A stretch of DNA of 25,540 nucleotides from Lachnospiraceae bacterium (GTDB lineage Bacteria; Bacillota_A; Clostridia; Lachnospirales; Lachnospiraceae), in NCBI GenBank assembly GCA_009774465.1, contig VSNT01000047.1, forward strand, positions 1 through 25,540, in the 5' to 3' direction. Below, piece after piece: positions 1 to 7,060 of this stretch. The notes beneath the pieces were generated by a model. It had not been told where the DNA came from, ran no database searches, and was given only the letters and a program-made list of their open reading frames with translations. Numbering within the stretch: the first letter of the stretch is position 1; each line of letters begins with the position of its first letter. Position numbers and translations under genes: made by a program.

Positions 1-206
1 TAAATATACTATGTAAAGTTTGCTGAATTTCTAAATAGTTAGGCAGTACTACAGAAAAGGAAGAAACTTTAATGACAGAAACATACCCTGCAAAATTATT
101 ACTCTATTTGATTAAGTAAAAGAATGGAAACATACAATTTTGCAAGGCATTAAAAATAGATCCAATAATAAGGATAAGATTTCAAGAGCAATAGAAATCA
201 TAGGGC
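1..206. other. Non-coding stretch downstream of pyrD
   Basis: No convincing gene is visible. A short plus-strand frame from 74 reads 15 codons, hits a stop, and then continues open in the same frame to about 190, so it could be a gene relic, but I do not recognise the product. An inverted repeat (TGCAAAATT at 89-97 and AATTTTGCA at 136-144) flanks part of it. I see no clear terminator for pyrD here. Confidence 0.4.
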
Positions 207-1112
207 TTATATAATTCCCCTGATTTGCTCCAAACAAGTAATGTGATTGTCATTCATATAACGCTGTATACCTGCTACAGTCTCAACCGTAGCAAAAGGA
301 TTGTATAAATTCGCAGTACCGATCTCTATTGCTTCAGCTCCTACCATAATAAACTCCAAAGCATCTTCGGCTCCTGAAATTCCACCCATGCCTATAACCG
401 GGATATTCACAGCATTACATACTTCATATACCATTCTTACGGCAATTGGCTTTATTGCTGGTCCTGAAAAGCCTCCTATTTTTTTCCCCAATACTGCTTT
501 CTTATTTTTTACATCTATTTTCATTCCACGAAATGTATTAATTAATGACACCGCATCTGCACCCGATGCCTCTGCGACCTTTGCAATTTCAACAATGTCA
601 GAGGCTTCAGGAGACAGCTTTACAATTAAAGGTTTGGATATACTCCTTTTAATAGTAGAAACAATCTTTTCCGTAATTTTCGGATTATTTCCAAAAGCTA
701 TTCCTCCATCCTCAACATTAGGACACGATATATTAAGTTCAATCAAATCTATGTCACAGGAATCTGCCTTTTCAGCTACAAAGACATATTCCTGCATGGT
801 GTGACCGCAGATATTTATAATGATTTTGGTATCATATTTTCTCAAAAAGGGAATATCCTCCTCTATGACTTTATCTATTCCCGGATTTTGCAGACCAATA
901 GAATTTAACATACCGCCATAGGTTTCTGCAATTCTCGGAACCTCGTTACCTTTCCATTCCTGCATAGATGTCCCTTTAACTGTAATAGCGCCTATCTGAT
1001 TCAGATCTACATATTCTGCATGTTCCTTGCCGTATCCGAAAGTACCCGAAGCTGTTATCACCGGATTTTTCAAAACAATTCCTGCAATCTTTACGCTCAT
1101 ATCACTATTCAT
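207..1112 (-). CDS. pyrD: Dihydroorotate dehydrogenase B, catalytic subunit
   Basis: A 301-residue FMN-binding TIM-barrel enzyme that oxidises dihydroorotate to orotate, the fourth step of UMP synthesis; it acts in the cytoplasm. The active-site segment ELNISCPN places the class 1 catalytic base at Cys130, where class 2 enzymes have Ser. The N-terminal ASGTFGYG and the GMGGISGAEDALEF phosphate-binding region near the C-terminus are typical of PyrDB. The start codon overlaps the pyrK stop by 8 bp, so the two are translationally coupled. This fits the NAD-dependent 1B heterotetramer, in which PyrK passes electrons to NAD. Length is normal for the family. No other pyr gene is visible downstream before the window edge. 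Confidence 0.96.
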   Translation of the reverse strand: MNSDMSVKIAGIVLKNPVITASGTFGYGKEHAEYVDLNQIGAITVKGTSMQEWKGNEVPRIAETYGGMLNSIGLQNPGIDKVIEEDIPFLRKYDTKIIINICGHTMQEYVFVAEKADSCDIDLIELNISCPNVEDGGIAFGNNPKITEKIVSTIKRSISKPLIVKLSPEASDIVEIAKVAEASGADAVSLINTFRGMKIDVKNKKAVLGKKIGGFSGPAIKPIAVRMVYEVCNAVNIPVIGMGGISGAEDALEFIMVGAEAIEIGTANLYNPFATVETVAGIQRYMNDNHITCLEQIRGII

Positions 1113-1866
1113 TCCAAATTACCTCACTTCCATCAAAAACAGGACCATCTTTGCATACCCGTAAATATTTCCATTCTTCCTGATCTGATTTTTTAATTTT
1201 TATTGCACAGCCCAAACAAGCCCCAATTCCGCATCCCATTCGTTCTTCCATAGAAACTTGGATTTTTACAGCTTTTGTTTTCATTTCCTGCACTAATCTT
1301 TCTAACATTTTCTTTGGTCCACATGCATACACAAACTTTGCTTCCATCGGATAATTCTTTAGTAATTCTATTACGTTTCCATGAAAACCATCTTTTCCAG
1401 ACATTGTTGAACAATAAAAATTTGTACTGTATTTTGTAAATTCATCTACCAGAAACGGAGATTCATCAAAGCCTAAATATACATACTTTTCACCTTTTAT
1501 TTGTTTCGTTAATTCCAATAAGGGAGCAATCCCTACACCACCACCAATTACTATACTGGGAGCCTTATAATCCGGTAAGGAAAATCCATTCCCTAATGGT
1601 CCTAATACCTTAATCTTATTTCCTGTTTTTAACTGTGCCAGCTTCTCAGTACCTTTACCTACAACCCGGTACACAAACTTTGTCAAATTCTGCGTAGACT
1701 CACTGACACTGACAGGGCGAGGTAACAGGAGACTTTTATCATCTATGTAGAGATTATAAAACTGTCCCGGCAATATACTTTGTGTATCGTTTATTACTAA
1801 TTGAAAAATTCCTTGTTTAGATATTTGAATATTATCAACCACTTCCACATACTTAAATTGTTTCAT
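1105..1866 (-). CDS. pyrK: Dihydroorotate dehydrogenase B, electron transfer subunit
   Basis: A 253-residue FAD and [2Fe-2S] protein of the ferredoxin reductase family that carries electrons from PyrD to NAD+. The flavin-binding RPVSVSES motif is at about 50-57 and the nucleotide-binding GGGVGIAPLLEL at about 108-119. The C-terminal cluster ligands are Cys212, Cys217, Cys220 and Cys238, in the order CGIGACLGC then a distant Cys. A good ribosome binding site (GGAGG) lies 5 bases before the ATG. It overlaps pyrD and sits 21 bp after the DUF1934 gene, so the three may be cotranscribed. Full length, with nothing unusual. Confidence 0.96.
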   Translation of the reverse strand: MKQFKYVEVVDNIQISKQGIFQLVINDTQSILPGQFYNLYIDDKSLLLPRPVSVSESTQNLTKFVYRVVGKGTEKLAQLKTGNKIKVLGPLGNGFSLPDYKAPSIVIGGGVGIAPLLELTKQIKGEKYVYLGFDESPFLVDEFTKYSTNFYCSTMSGKDGFHGNVIELLKNYPMEAKFVYACGPKKMLERLVQEMKTKAVKIQVSMEERMGCGIGACLGCAIKIKKSDQEEWKYLRVCKDGPVFDGSEVIWNE

Positions 1867-1887
1867 AAAAGCCTCCTACAATTTCTG

Positions 1888-2325
1888 TTACAACCCAATA
1901 TTCTCTATGCCACTATCTTCTATATGAACAGATAGATTGTTTTCTAAAAACAAGCAGCCATCTGCATATAATCTATAAATTACCAGTGCATCTATATCTT
2001 TCTTTTTTGCACGCATCTTATAAGATTCTGTTTCTACCTCAAAATTCATTTCTCCAAATGGTGTAAGGTATTCAGCCAGTGTTTTTTCACCTTGTAAAAA
2101 CAGAAATTGACCTGACAAAGAACCACTTTTGCAGAGCCGCATTTCTGTTTCCGAAAGAAACAGAATATTATCTGTGGCTGTTCCATGCTCGTCCAGTTCA
2201 TGATAATTAACCACATGAAATCCATTTTCAAAATAATAAGTTCCGGTTGTCTTGGTCAAAATTGTTTCCCATCCGCTTCCAGTATTCTGGATACCCTGAA
2301 CGGAAATGCAAATATCTTTATTCAT
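1888..2325 (-). CDS. DUF1934 family protein (YwiB-like beta-barrel)
   Basis: About 145 residues. The pattern YYFENG...NYHEL, a KSGSLSGQF strand and YLTPFGEMNFEVET matches the DUF1934 family, small lipocalin-like beta-barrel proteins of Firmicutes with no established function. The chosen ATG at 2325 is preceded by AAGGGGG at good spacing. A longer reading from 2370 is open but lacks a binding site. The gene is divergent from the HxlR regulator, so its promoter lies somewhere in 2326-2400. It is read towards pyrK and could share its transcript. A pyrimidine role is possible only by association. Confidence 0.85.
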   Translation of the reverse strand: MNKDICISVQGIQNTGSGWETILTKTTGTYYFENGFHVVNYHELDEHGTATDNILFLSETEMRLCKSGSLSGQFLFLQGEKTLAEYLTPFGEMNFEVETESYKMRAKKKDIDALVIYRLYADGCLFLENNLSVHIEDSGIENIGL

Positions 2326-2398
2326 CCGTTCCCCCTTATAACAGCTTTTATTTTGATTTATAATCAGCATCTCACTTCAATTTTTCATTTTTTGATAT

Positions 2399-2420
2399 AT
2401 AGTATCTTTTTTGATAGTAC
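2399..2420. promoter_or_regulatory. Putative HxlR operator, copy 1
   Basis: The element reads ATAGTATC, six T, then GATAGTAC. A near-identical element (ATAGTATG, six T, GATACTAT) occurs at 3899-3920 in front of the radical SAM gene. It lies immediately upstream of the -35 box of the HxlR gene. A shared imperfect palindrome in front of a regulator and its neighbour is what an autoregulated local operator looks like; binding is inferred. Confidence 0.6.
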
Positions 2421-2421
2421 C

Positions 2422-2450
2422 TTGTCTAAATTGAAATTTTGTTATATAAT
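2422..2450 (+). promoter_or_regulatory. Promoter of the HxlR-family gene
   Basis: A -35 TTGTCT (2422-2427) and a perfect -10 TATAAT (2445-2450) are separated by 17 bp. This fits a sigma-A promoter whose transcript would start roughly 30 bp before the ATG at 2488. Confidence 0.75.
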
Positions 2451-2487
2451 ATGGATAAAATACTAAATAAAAAGGAGTGTGGAAAAT

Positions 2488-2847
2488 ATGGCAAACATAA
2501 AAGGCAGTCTCCCCCGCTGTGTTCCCATGTGCTTATTACAGTCTGTTTTGACAGGCAAATGGAAAATCCTGATTTTATGGTATATTTCAACCTATCAGAC
2601 ACAAAGGTTTGGAGAACTCCGCAGACGTTTAGGCGACATAACGCAGTCAACCCTGACGAAGCAGCTTCGTGAATTGGAATCTGACGGTTTTATCCAACGA
2701 TATATTTATCAGGAAATTCCTCCCAAAGTGGAATATTCTTTAACTGAACTTGGAAAAAGTTTTATCCCCATTTTGGAAACCATGAAAGCATGGAGTGAAA
2801 CGCACCTGAGTATTCCTGCTCCTCCACCTGCCGATCCAAATGAATAA
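2488..2847 (+). CDS. HxlR-family winged-helix transcriptional regulator
   Basis: A 119-residue DNA-binding protein. The segment GKWKILILWYIS, then FGELRRRLGDITQSTLTKQLRELESDGFI, then the wing around PPKVEYSLTELGKS is the diagnostic HxlR/DUF24 signature. Two N-terminal cysteines (Cys11 and Cys15) resemble the redox- or electrophile-sensing Cys of YodB/HypR-type members. I chose the ATG at 2488, about 11 bases after AGGAG; an in-frame GTG at 2479 is too close to the binding site. It is the only plus-strand gene here, convergent with the radical SAM gene and probably its regulator, given the shared operator-like element upstream of both. Confidence 0.93.
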   Translation: MANIKGSLPRCVPMCLLQSVLTGKWKILILWYISTYQTQRFGELRRRLGDITQSTLTKQLRELESDGFIQRYIYQEIPPKVEYSLTELGKSFIPILETMKAWSETHLSIPAPPPADPNE

Positions 2848-2854
2848 TCTTTTT

Positions 2855-2889
2855 AATATAGGTTCGCCAGATGACGAACCTATATTTTT
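2855..2889 (+). terminator. Rho-independent terminator after the HxlR gene
   Basis: Perfect 11-bp arms ATATAGGTTCG (2855-2865) and CGAACCTATAT (2874-2884) with an 8-base loop are followed by a T run on the plus strand. The minus-strand side has no T run, so it mainly serves the plus-strand gene. Confidence 0.88.
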
Positions 2890-2909
2890 ACTAATATGCT
2901 TTTGACTCC

Positions 2910-3794
2910 TTATAGGTGTGGTAAATGCTCCCTGTACCTTCTCAATTCCTTTTCATCAACAGAACCAATCACCCGGTCCAGCCATGCCACCATTTTCTTT
3001 CTGTCTTTTGGCAGTCTGCCTTCAACATTGATGCAGTTTGACGCTCCCATTGTTGCGAAATAAGTAGGAATGTCCAGTAGTTGAATTAATGTTCTCAATT
3101 CATACAGTTTTTCAATCTCTGTTTCCTCTTTCCAATTCCCCGCCTGTATCTCCTGATACAATTCAGATGTCGGATATATAGTAAGCATGGAAGACACGAT
3201 TATTTTGGGATTTACCTGATTAAATACTTCCGCAGTATTCTTTGCCCCAATTTCCCCACGGTTAGCTCCATAGATGCCTGCCAGATAAAAGAAATTGTAA
3301 TCCATGCCCACTTCGTCCAGTCTCTTGCTCTCTGTGATGATCTCCTTTGTTCCAAAACCTTTGTGCATAAACTCCAATGATTCATCATCACCAGCCTCTG
3401 CGCCAATTGTAAGGCTGTTATAACCCATCTCACGCAGTTCCCCAAGCTGCTCCGTTGTTTTGGGTGTAATGTCTGTAATACGTGCAAAACATCCTATAGA
3501 TTTTACCTTTGGATAATATTTCTTTACCAGTTCTGCCAATGTTTTGAGCTTATCAAAACTTAGCACAAAGGGATTTGCACCCGTAAAGAAAACACGGTCT
3601 GCATTCCTCTGATAGCGGCTTATCTCTTTCAAATCCGCCTCCACTTCCGATAGCGGTGACATACGGAATTTAAACGGCACATCTTCATACAATGTACAAA
3701 ATTTACATTTATGATGTGTACAACCTGCCGTTGCCTGAACCAGTGCTGAATACGCTTCGTATGGAGGTCTCCATATTGTTCCTGTGTAATGCAT
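2910..3794 (-). CDS. Radical SAM protein with CX4CX2C cluster motif
   Basis: A 294-residue stand-alone radical SAM enzyme. The [4Fe-4S] ligands are Cys25, Cys30 and Cys33 in CTHHKCKFC. The first gap is four residues rather than the usual three, a spacing I recall from a clostridial radical SAM subgroup with CTHNKC-type motifs. TIGAEAGDDESLEFM near the middle is the usual SAM-contact strand. There is no extra C-terminal Cys cluster or B12 domain. The substrate is unknown. It is convergent with the HxlR gene and has a similar operator-like element about 105 bp before its start, so HxlR control is likely. Confidence 0.88.
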   Translation of the reverse strand: MHYTGTIWRPPYEAYSALVQATAGCTHHKCKFCTLYEDVPFKFRMSPLSEVEADLKEISRYQRNADRVFFTGANPFVLSFDKLKTLAELVKKYYPKVKSIGCFARITDITPKTTEQLGELREMGYNSLTIGAEAGDDESLEFMHKGFGTKEIITESKRLDEVGMDYNFFYLAGIYGANRGEIGAKNTAEVFNQVNPKIIVSSMLTIYPTSELYQEIQAGNWKEETEIEKLYELRTLIQLLDIPTYFATMGASNCINVEGRLPKDRKKMVAWLDRVIGSVDEKELRRYREHLPHL

Positions 3795-3850
3795 AACATT
3801 TCTCCTCTCTTCTTTTATAAAACTTGATTATCTTTTTTATTGTTTTCTTT

Positions 3851-3879
3851 ATTTTACTGCACTATATCACATTGAACAA
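3851..3879 (-). promoter_or_regulatory. Promoter of the radical SAM gene
   Basis: Read on the minus strand, -35 TTGTTC (3879-3874) and -10 TAAAAT (3856-3851) are separated by 17 bp, leaving an untranslated leader of about 50 bases. An alternative pair, TTGATA with TACTAT, also 17 bp apart, overlaps the operator-like element further upstream, so the site in use is uncertain. Confidence 0.55.
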
Positions 3880-3898
3880 GTACTGTCTTAAAAAGCAT

Positions 3899-3920
3899 AT
3901 AGTATGTTTTTTGATACTAT
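3899..3920. promoter_or_regulatory. Putative HxlR operator, copy 2
   Basis: The arms ATAGTAT and ATACTAT form a perfect inverted repeat around an 8-bp centre. The copy at 2399-2420 differs at three of 22 positions. An additional palindrome, GATAC-TAT-GTATC (3913-3925), overlaps its right edge. Confidence 0.6.
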
Positions 3921-3940
3921 GTATCAAAAGCAACAAAATA

Positions 3941-3988
3941 GTGATTGTGAGTCAAGAGTTTCAAATTTAATGCTTGACTTACAATCAC
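3941..3988 (-). terminator. Terminator of the AfsA-SDR-IspH operon
   Basis: Arms of 16 bp (3941-3956 and 3973-3988) match except for one position. On the minus strand the stem is followed by TATTTTGTTGCTTTT. It lies about 105 bp after the stop of the IspH-like gene. The stretch 3989-4092 between them holds no gene that I can see. Confidence 0.8.
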
Positions 3989-4092
3989 CATCCCGCCCCG
4001 CTAATTAATCTGTTCATTTATAAAACACTATTGTTTAAGCATTAGACAGCCAGCATAAATTTTTTAAACCTGCCTCTTTTCCTCTGCTGCCA

Positions 4093-5019
4093 TTACACTA
4101 CGACTTTCCCATTCTCATTAACATACTGCATAATTGGAGCTTCTGCATTGTTTGGAATCGGACTTCTGACCAATAGGACAGTATCGCCTTCATGCTCTTT
4201 TTCATAGTCCAGATACATTTCCAGACTGGATATTACCACAACATTCAATCCCCGGTCATCAAGAGCCAGACTTAGTGACCGGAGGGATTTATTAACTGAA
4301 CCCGGTGTTGTAATAATTAGCGCATCCCTGATTCCCTCAATAAATTCGTCCGTCAGTCCTGCTATTTCCACTATCGGACTTATTTTACTTGCAACCCACA
4401 TACAGCTTGTATTGATGAACTTATTTTCACGATCCTTATATGTTTCCATAATGAAATTATTAAGTTCTTCAACCTGCTTGGGCAGAAACGTTACATATGG
4501 CACTAAACACAGCGGTTTTCCATTCTGCTGCTGCTCTATTTTCTCCCGGTAATTTTCCATTTGCACCAGGATCATATCCTCCGGGAAAATACTCTTGAAG
4601 TTTTTAACAATTATGTGATTAGGTTCACACAGTAAAACGTACTGATAATTGCTGTCAACCTTCATAAATGCATCCCGGACTTTACGCACAAAAGGGCAAG
4701 GGTTATCCAAGATCTCCACTCCCATTTCACGAAGTTTCATTTCTTCATCAACAATGGAGTCATACCCTGAATTTACCACAACATAGTTGGTATCTTTAAT
4801 ATCTTTGTACGTTTTTACCACTTCGATATTTAAAGATGCCAGCCACTTCAAGTCAAGCCCAACCTTTCCACCGTCATTGCTAACCCAGTCCTCAATCAGA
4901 ACGATTTTCCTATTGCCGCCCTCAGCCTTTGACTCCTGCATCATAGGCACCAGTTTATTCAGGAAAATATTTTCCAGCCATTTACATCTTCCATCATTTT
5001 TTAATAATTTTACATTCAT
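4093..5019 (-). CDS. Divergent IspH/LytB-like iron-sulfur protein
   Basis: 308 residues. Three cysteines fall where the [4Fe-4S] ligands of IspH (HMBPP reductase, last step of the MEP isoprenoid pathway) lie: Cys12, Cys108 in NPCPFVRKV (compare TCPLVTKVH) and Cys206 in INTSCMWVA. Other matching points are His135, Thr177 in PYVTFLP, and SVN (241-243) where IspH has SSN. The catalytic Glu just after the active-site His (HPE in IspH) appears to be replaced by Ile137. This is an alignment by eye. I infer an IspH-fold reductase or dehydratase on another substrate rather than the housekeeping enzyme. It is the last gene of the AfsA operon, 20 bp after the SDR gene, with GGAGGT before the ATG. Confidence 0.62.
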   Translation of the reverse strand: MNVKLLKNDGRCKWLENIFLNKLVPMMQESKAEGGNRKIVLIEDWVSNDGGKVGLDLKWLASLNIEVVKTYKDIKDTNYVVVNSGYDSIVDEEMKLREMGVEILDNPCPFVRKVRDAFMKVDSNYQYVLLCEPNHIIVKNFKSIFPEDMILVQMENYREKIEQQQNGKPLCLVPYVTFLPKQVEELNNFIMETYKDRENKFINTSCMWVASKISPIVEIAGLTDEFIEGIRDALIITTPGSVNKSLRSLSLALDDRGLNVVVISSLEMYLDYEKEHEGDTVLLVRSPIPNNAEAPIMQYVNENGKVVV

Positions 5020-5039
5020 TTTCGACCTCCATATTTTTA

Positions 5040-5996
5040 CTAATTATTTTCTTTGTACCAGTCCACAGCCTTTTTTACTCCTTCAAAAATAGGCGTGTTC
5101 TGTTTCCACCCAATTTCTGCATAAGCATTGTTAAAATATTGACCATGATTGGATAAAATGTTGATTTCCCTTAATGACAGCACCGGATAGTTCTTATGGA
5201 ACAGTGCATTAAGCCATCTGTTGATTCTCATTCTAATGCGAATGAAAATTTTAGGATAAACCTTAGTTGGATATTTGTATCCCAGCATTTCAGCCACCAT
5301 CCGCACGACATCATGTATTCCAGTATCGTTTCTTTCAAGGCTCACATACTTCTTTCCGATTGCCTTCTCATCCACCATTGCCTGATAAAACAATTCGCAT
5401 AAATCGTCTACAAAAACAATAGGGGCATTCATCTCACCGCCCTTTGATAAAAACGGCAGTCCGTTTTTAAGCATGTTTGCAATCATCGGAATAAGCAGCC
5501 TGTCATAATATCCGTATATATATCCCGGATAAATGACTGTAATCCGCAGTTTGTCGCTAAATTTTTCAACCGCTTTTTCCGCATGGTATTTACTGATGGT
5601 ATAGTCAGAATAAAATGGTTTTTTGTATGGTCTGTAATTTTTCACAACAATAGATGAACAATATATCAGTCTGCATGTCGGATTATAGCGGCATAACGCT
5701 TCACAGACATTAACACTGCCTTCCACATTTACCTTTTCCAACTGTTCCTTTGAAGCAGCAGATACCTGAGCCGCAATATGTATGCATATATCAATCCCCT
5801 GTACAAAAAGTTTCAGGGATTCCTTATTGTTTATATCCCCATAAACAAGCTCAACGCCCATTTTATCCAAAAAGTCTGCTTTTGATTTACTCCGAACCAA
5901 GCATTTTAATTGAAAACCCTTCTGGTTCAAAATCTCACTTAACCGCCGTCCCAAACCGCCTGTACTACCTGTAATTCCTATAATCATCTTTTTCAC
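5040..5996 (-). CDS. NAD(P)-dependent epimerase/dehydratase (extended SDR)
   Basis: 318 residues with an N-terminal Rossmann fold: GITGSTGGLG gives the GxxGxxG at Gly10, Gly13 and Gly16. The catalytic YxxxK is Tyr132 to Lys136 (YTISK), with the Ser pair at 114-115. Members of this group reduce or oxidise sugar-nucleotide or beta-keto substrates in the cytoplasm. The start is GTG, placed 7-8 bases after AAGGAGGGG; the next in-frame ATG is three codons on. It lies 36 bp after the AfsA-like gene and before the IspH-like gene. I infer that it reduces the ketone of whatever the AfsA-like protein makes; the substrate cannot be read from sequence. Confidence 0.9.
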   Translation of the reverse strand: MKKMIIGITGSTGGLGRRLSEILNQKGFQLKCLVRSKSKADFLDKMGVELVYGDINNKESLKLFVQGIDICIHIAAQVSAASKEQLEKVNVEGSVNVCEALCRYNPTCRLIYCSSIVVKNYRPYKKPFYSDYTISKYHAEKAVEKFSDKLRITVIYPGYIYGYYDRLLIPMIANMLKNGLPFLSKGGEMNAPIVFVDDLCELFYQAMVDEKAIGKKYVSLERNDTGIHDVVRMVAEMLGYKYPTKVYPKIFIRIRMRINRWLNALFHKNYPVLSLREINILSNHGQYFNNAYAEIGWKQNTPIFEGVKKAVDWYKENN

Positions 5997-6032
5997 TTTG
6001 TCCCCTCCTTTCCTGCTTTTTCATCGGTTCTC

Positions 6033-6773
6033 CTATGCCCCTTTACGCTTGTTACGCTTATTCAGGTAAAGTTCACGGTTCCGAAATGTATATGCGCCAA
6101 AATATCCTGACGCATTTACCGAGTCTTCCTGAATAATTGAAAAAACAGAGTACATTGCGCCTCCATCCGGCTTACATGCAGGTATAAGCTGGATATAATA
6201 CGGCTCATCCAGTTCAACATATTTCTTGTAATCCACATATGATGCGGTTAATGCCATGACGCCCTGACAAGTAACGCCCATTAAATGGAAAGCTGCCAAT
6301 GTTGCCTGACGTGCCGCTTCAAATAATTTTATCCCGTCCAAATGATCCGCATTATGATCACTGTGCAGCTCATCTATGTAATTAAACCCTCTGAAATAAA
6401 CCATATTTTCCATACGTTCAGCATCTGAAATCAGCACATTTCCCTGATGTACCTTATGCACATATTCCTTTTGCATCGCCTGCGTTCTTTCCGATAATCT
6501 CTGCTCGATCTCAGCGGGCATCTTTATCCTCTCAATAACACTGTATGCCTCTTCCGGGTTGCGGTAATCCCAATCCAGCTTTGACAAATCTGCCTCTGCG
6601 CTAATGCGGAATGTTGTATTCTTCTTCGGATTTCCAATCACAAAATTTGCTCTCTCCCCCAAACAAAGCCGTAAAACTTCCAGTTCTCTCCGGTCACTTA
6701 TCAGGATATCCATCGGCTCTAACTTTTCCGGCTCATCTCCTTTAACATAAATATTATACTTGCATCCTTCCAT
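6033..6773 (-). CDS. AfsA-type hotdog-domain protein (A-factor synthase-like)
   Basis: 246 residues. The C-terminal half carries the AfsA repeat pattern: VHK (105-107) followed by GNVLISD, His residues at 137, 140 and 144, then FEAARQ (151-156) and His163. This matches the VHR...LLT...H...E..RQ...H pattern of Streptomyces AfsA. AfsA joins a beta-ketoacyl chain to dihydroxyacetone phosphate to begin gamma-butyrolactone signal synthesis. The N-terminal half (1-95) is less conserved and may be a degenerate second hotdog. It starts at the ATG preceded by AGGAGGT and heads the operon with the SDR and IspH-like genes. The domain is well known in actinomycetes; finding it here, behind an agr-like promoter, is unusual. 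Confidence 0.78.
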   Translation of the reverse strand: MEGCKYNIYVKGDEPEKLEPMDILISDRRELEVLRLCLGERANFVIGNPKKNTTFRISAEADLSKLDWDYRNPEEAYSVIERIKMPAEIEQRLSERTQAMQKEYVHKVHQGNVLISDAERMENMVYFRGFNYIDELHSDHNADHLDGIKLFEAARQATLAAFHLMGVTCQGVMALTASYVDYKKYVELDEPYYIQLIPACKPDGGAMYSVFSIIQEDSVNASGYFGAYTFRNRELYLNKRNKRKGA

Positions 6774-6831
6774 GCTTTTTACCTCCTAAAATGCTTTCTT
6801 ATTGCTCTTGAACGATTTACTGCTTACAATA

Positions 6832-6895
6832 ATTATGCTATCACAATTTCTAAACAGTTCTCAGACATCGTAAAAAATCCGGCTTTATCTGTAAT
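6832..6895 (-). promoter_or_regulatory. Agr-type promoter in front of the AfsA operon
   Basis: Read on the minus strand, TTACAGATA begins at 6894 and a second TTAC begins at 6873, exactly 21 bp later. TGATAGCATAAT (6843-6832) follows as the -10 region. The same elements, with the same phase and spacing, precede agrD (9257-9318) and the XRE-agrA-agrC operon (11793-11855). No consensus -35 is present, as expected for an activator-dependent promoter. The transcript would begin about 55 bp before the ATG at 6773. Confidence 0.75.
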
Positions 6896-6942
6896 TTTTC
6901 CATTTAAAATTTATGTCTCTAAACATCCTGCCAATCCCATAT

Positions 6943-6977
6943 AAAGAAAAAAGATGATAACACTGCTGTTTATCATC
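6943..6977 (-). terminator. Terminator downstream of fcl
   Basis: Arms GATGATAA (6953-6960) and TTATCATC (6970-6977) are followed on the minus strand by TTTTTTCTTT. It separates the agr-fcl transcript from the AfsA operon. The remaining sequence, 6978-7060, holds nothing else that I can see. Confidence 0.8.
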
Positions 6978-7060
6978 CATTCCCATGTCTATATGATTCA
7001 GTTTTTAATCCCATTGATATACGAAAGAAATTACTATTGAATTTTATGCTATTTTTTTAT

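Noticed and set aside
74..190. Possible gene relic with one in-frame stop at the left edge.
   Set aside because: Too short and not assignable to any family that I recognise; noted only in the description of the non-coding stretch.
301..804. A long plus-strand open frame inside pyrD.
   Set aside because: It is antisense to a clear PyrD coding region and has no binding site or recognisable domain.
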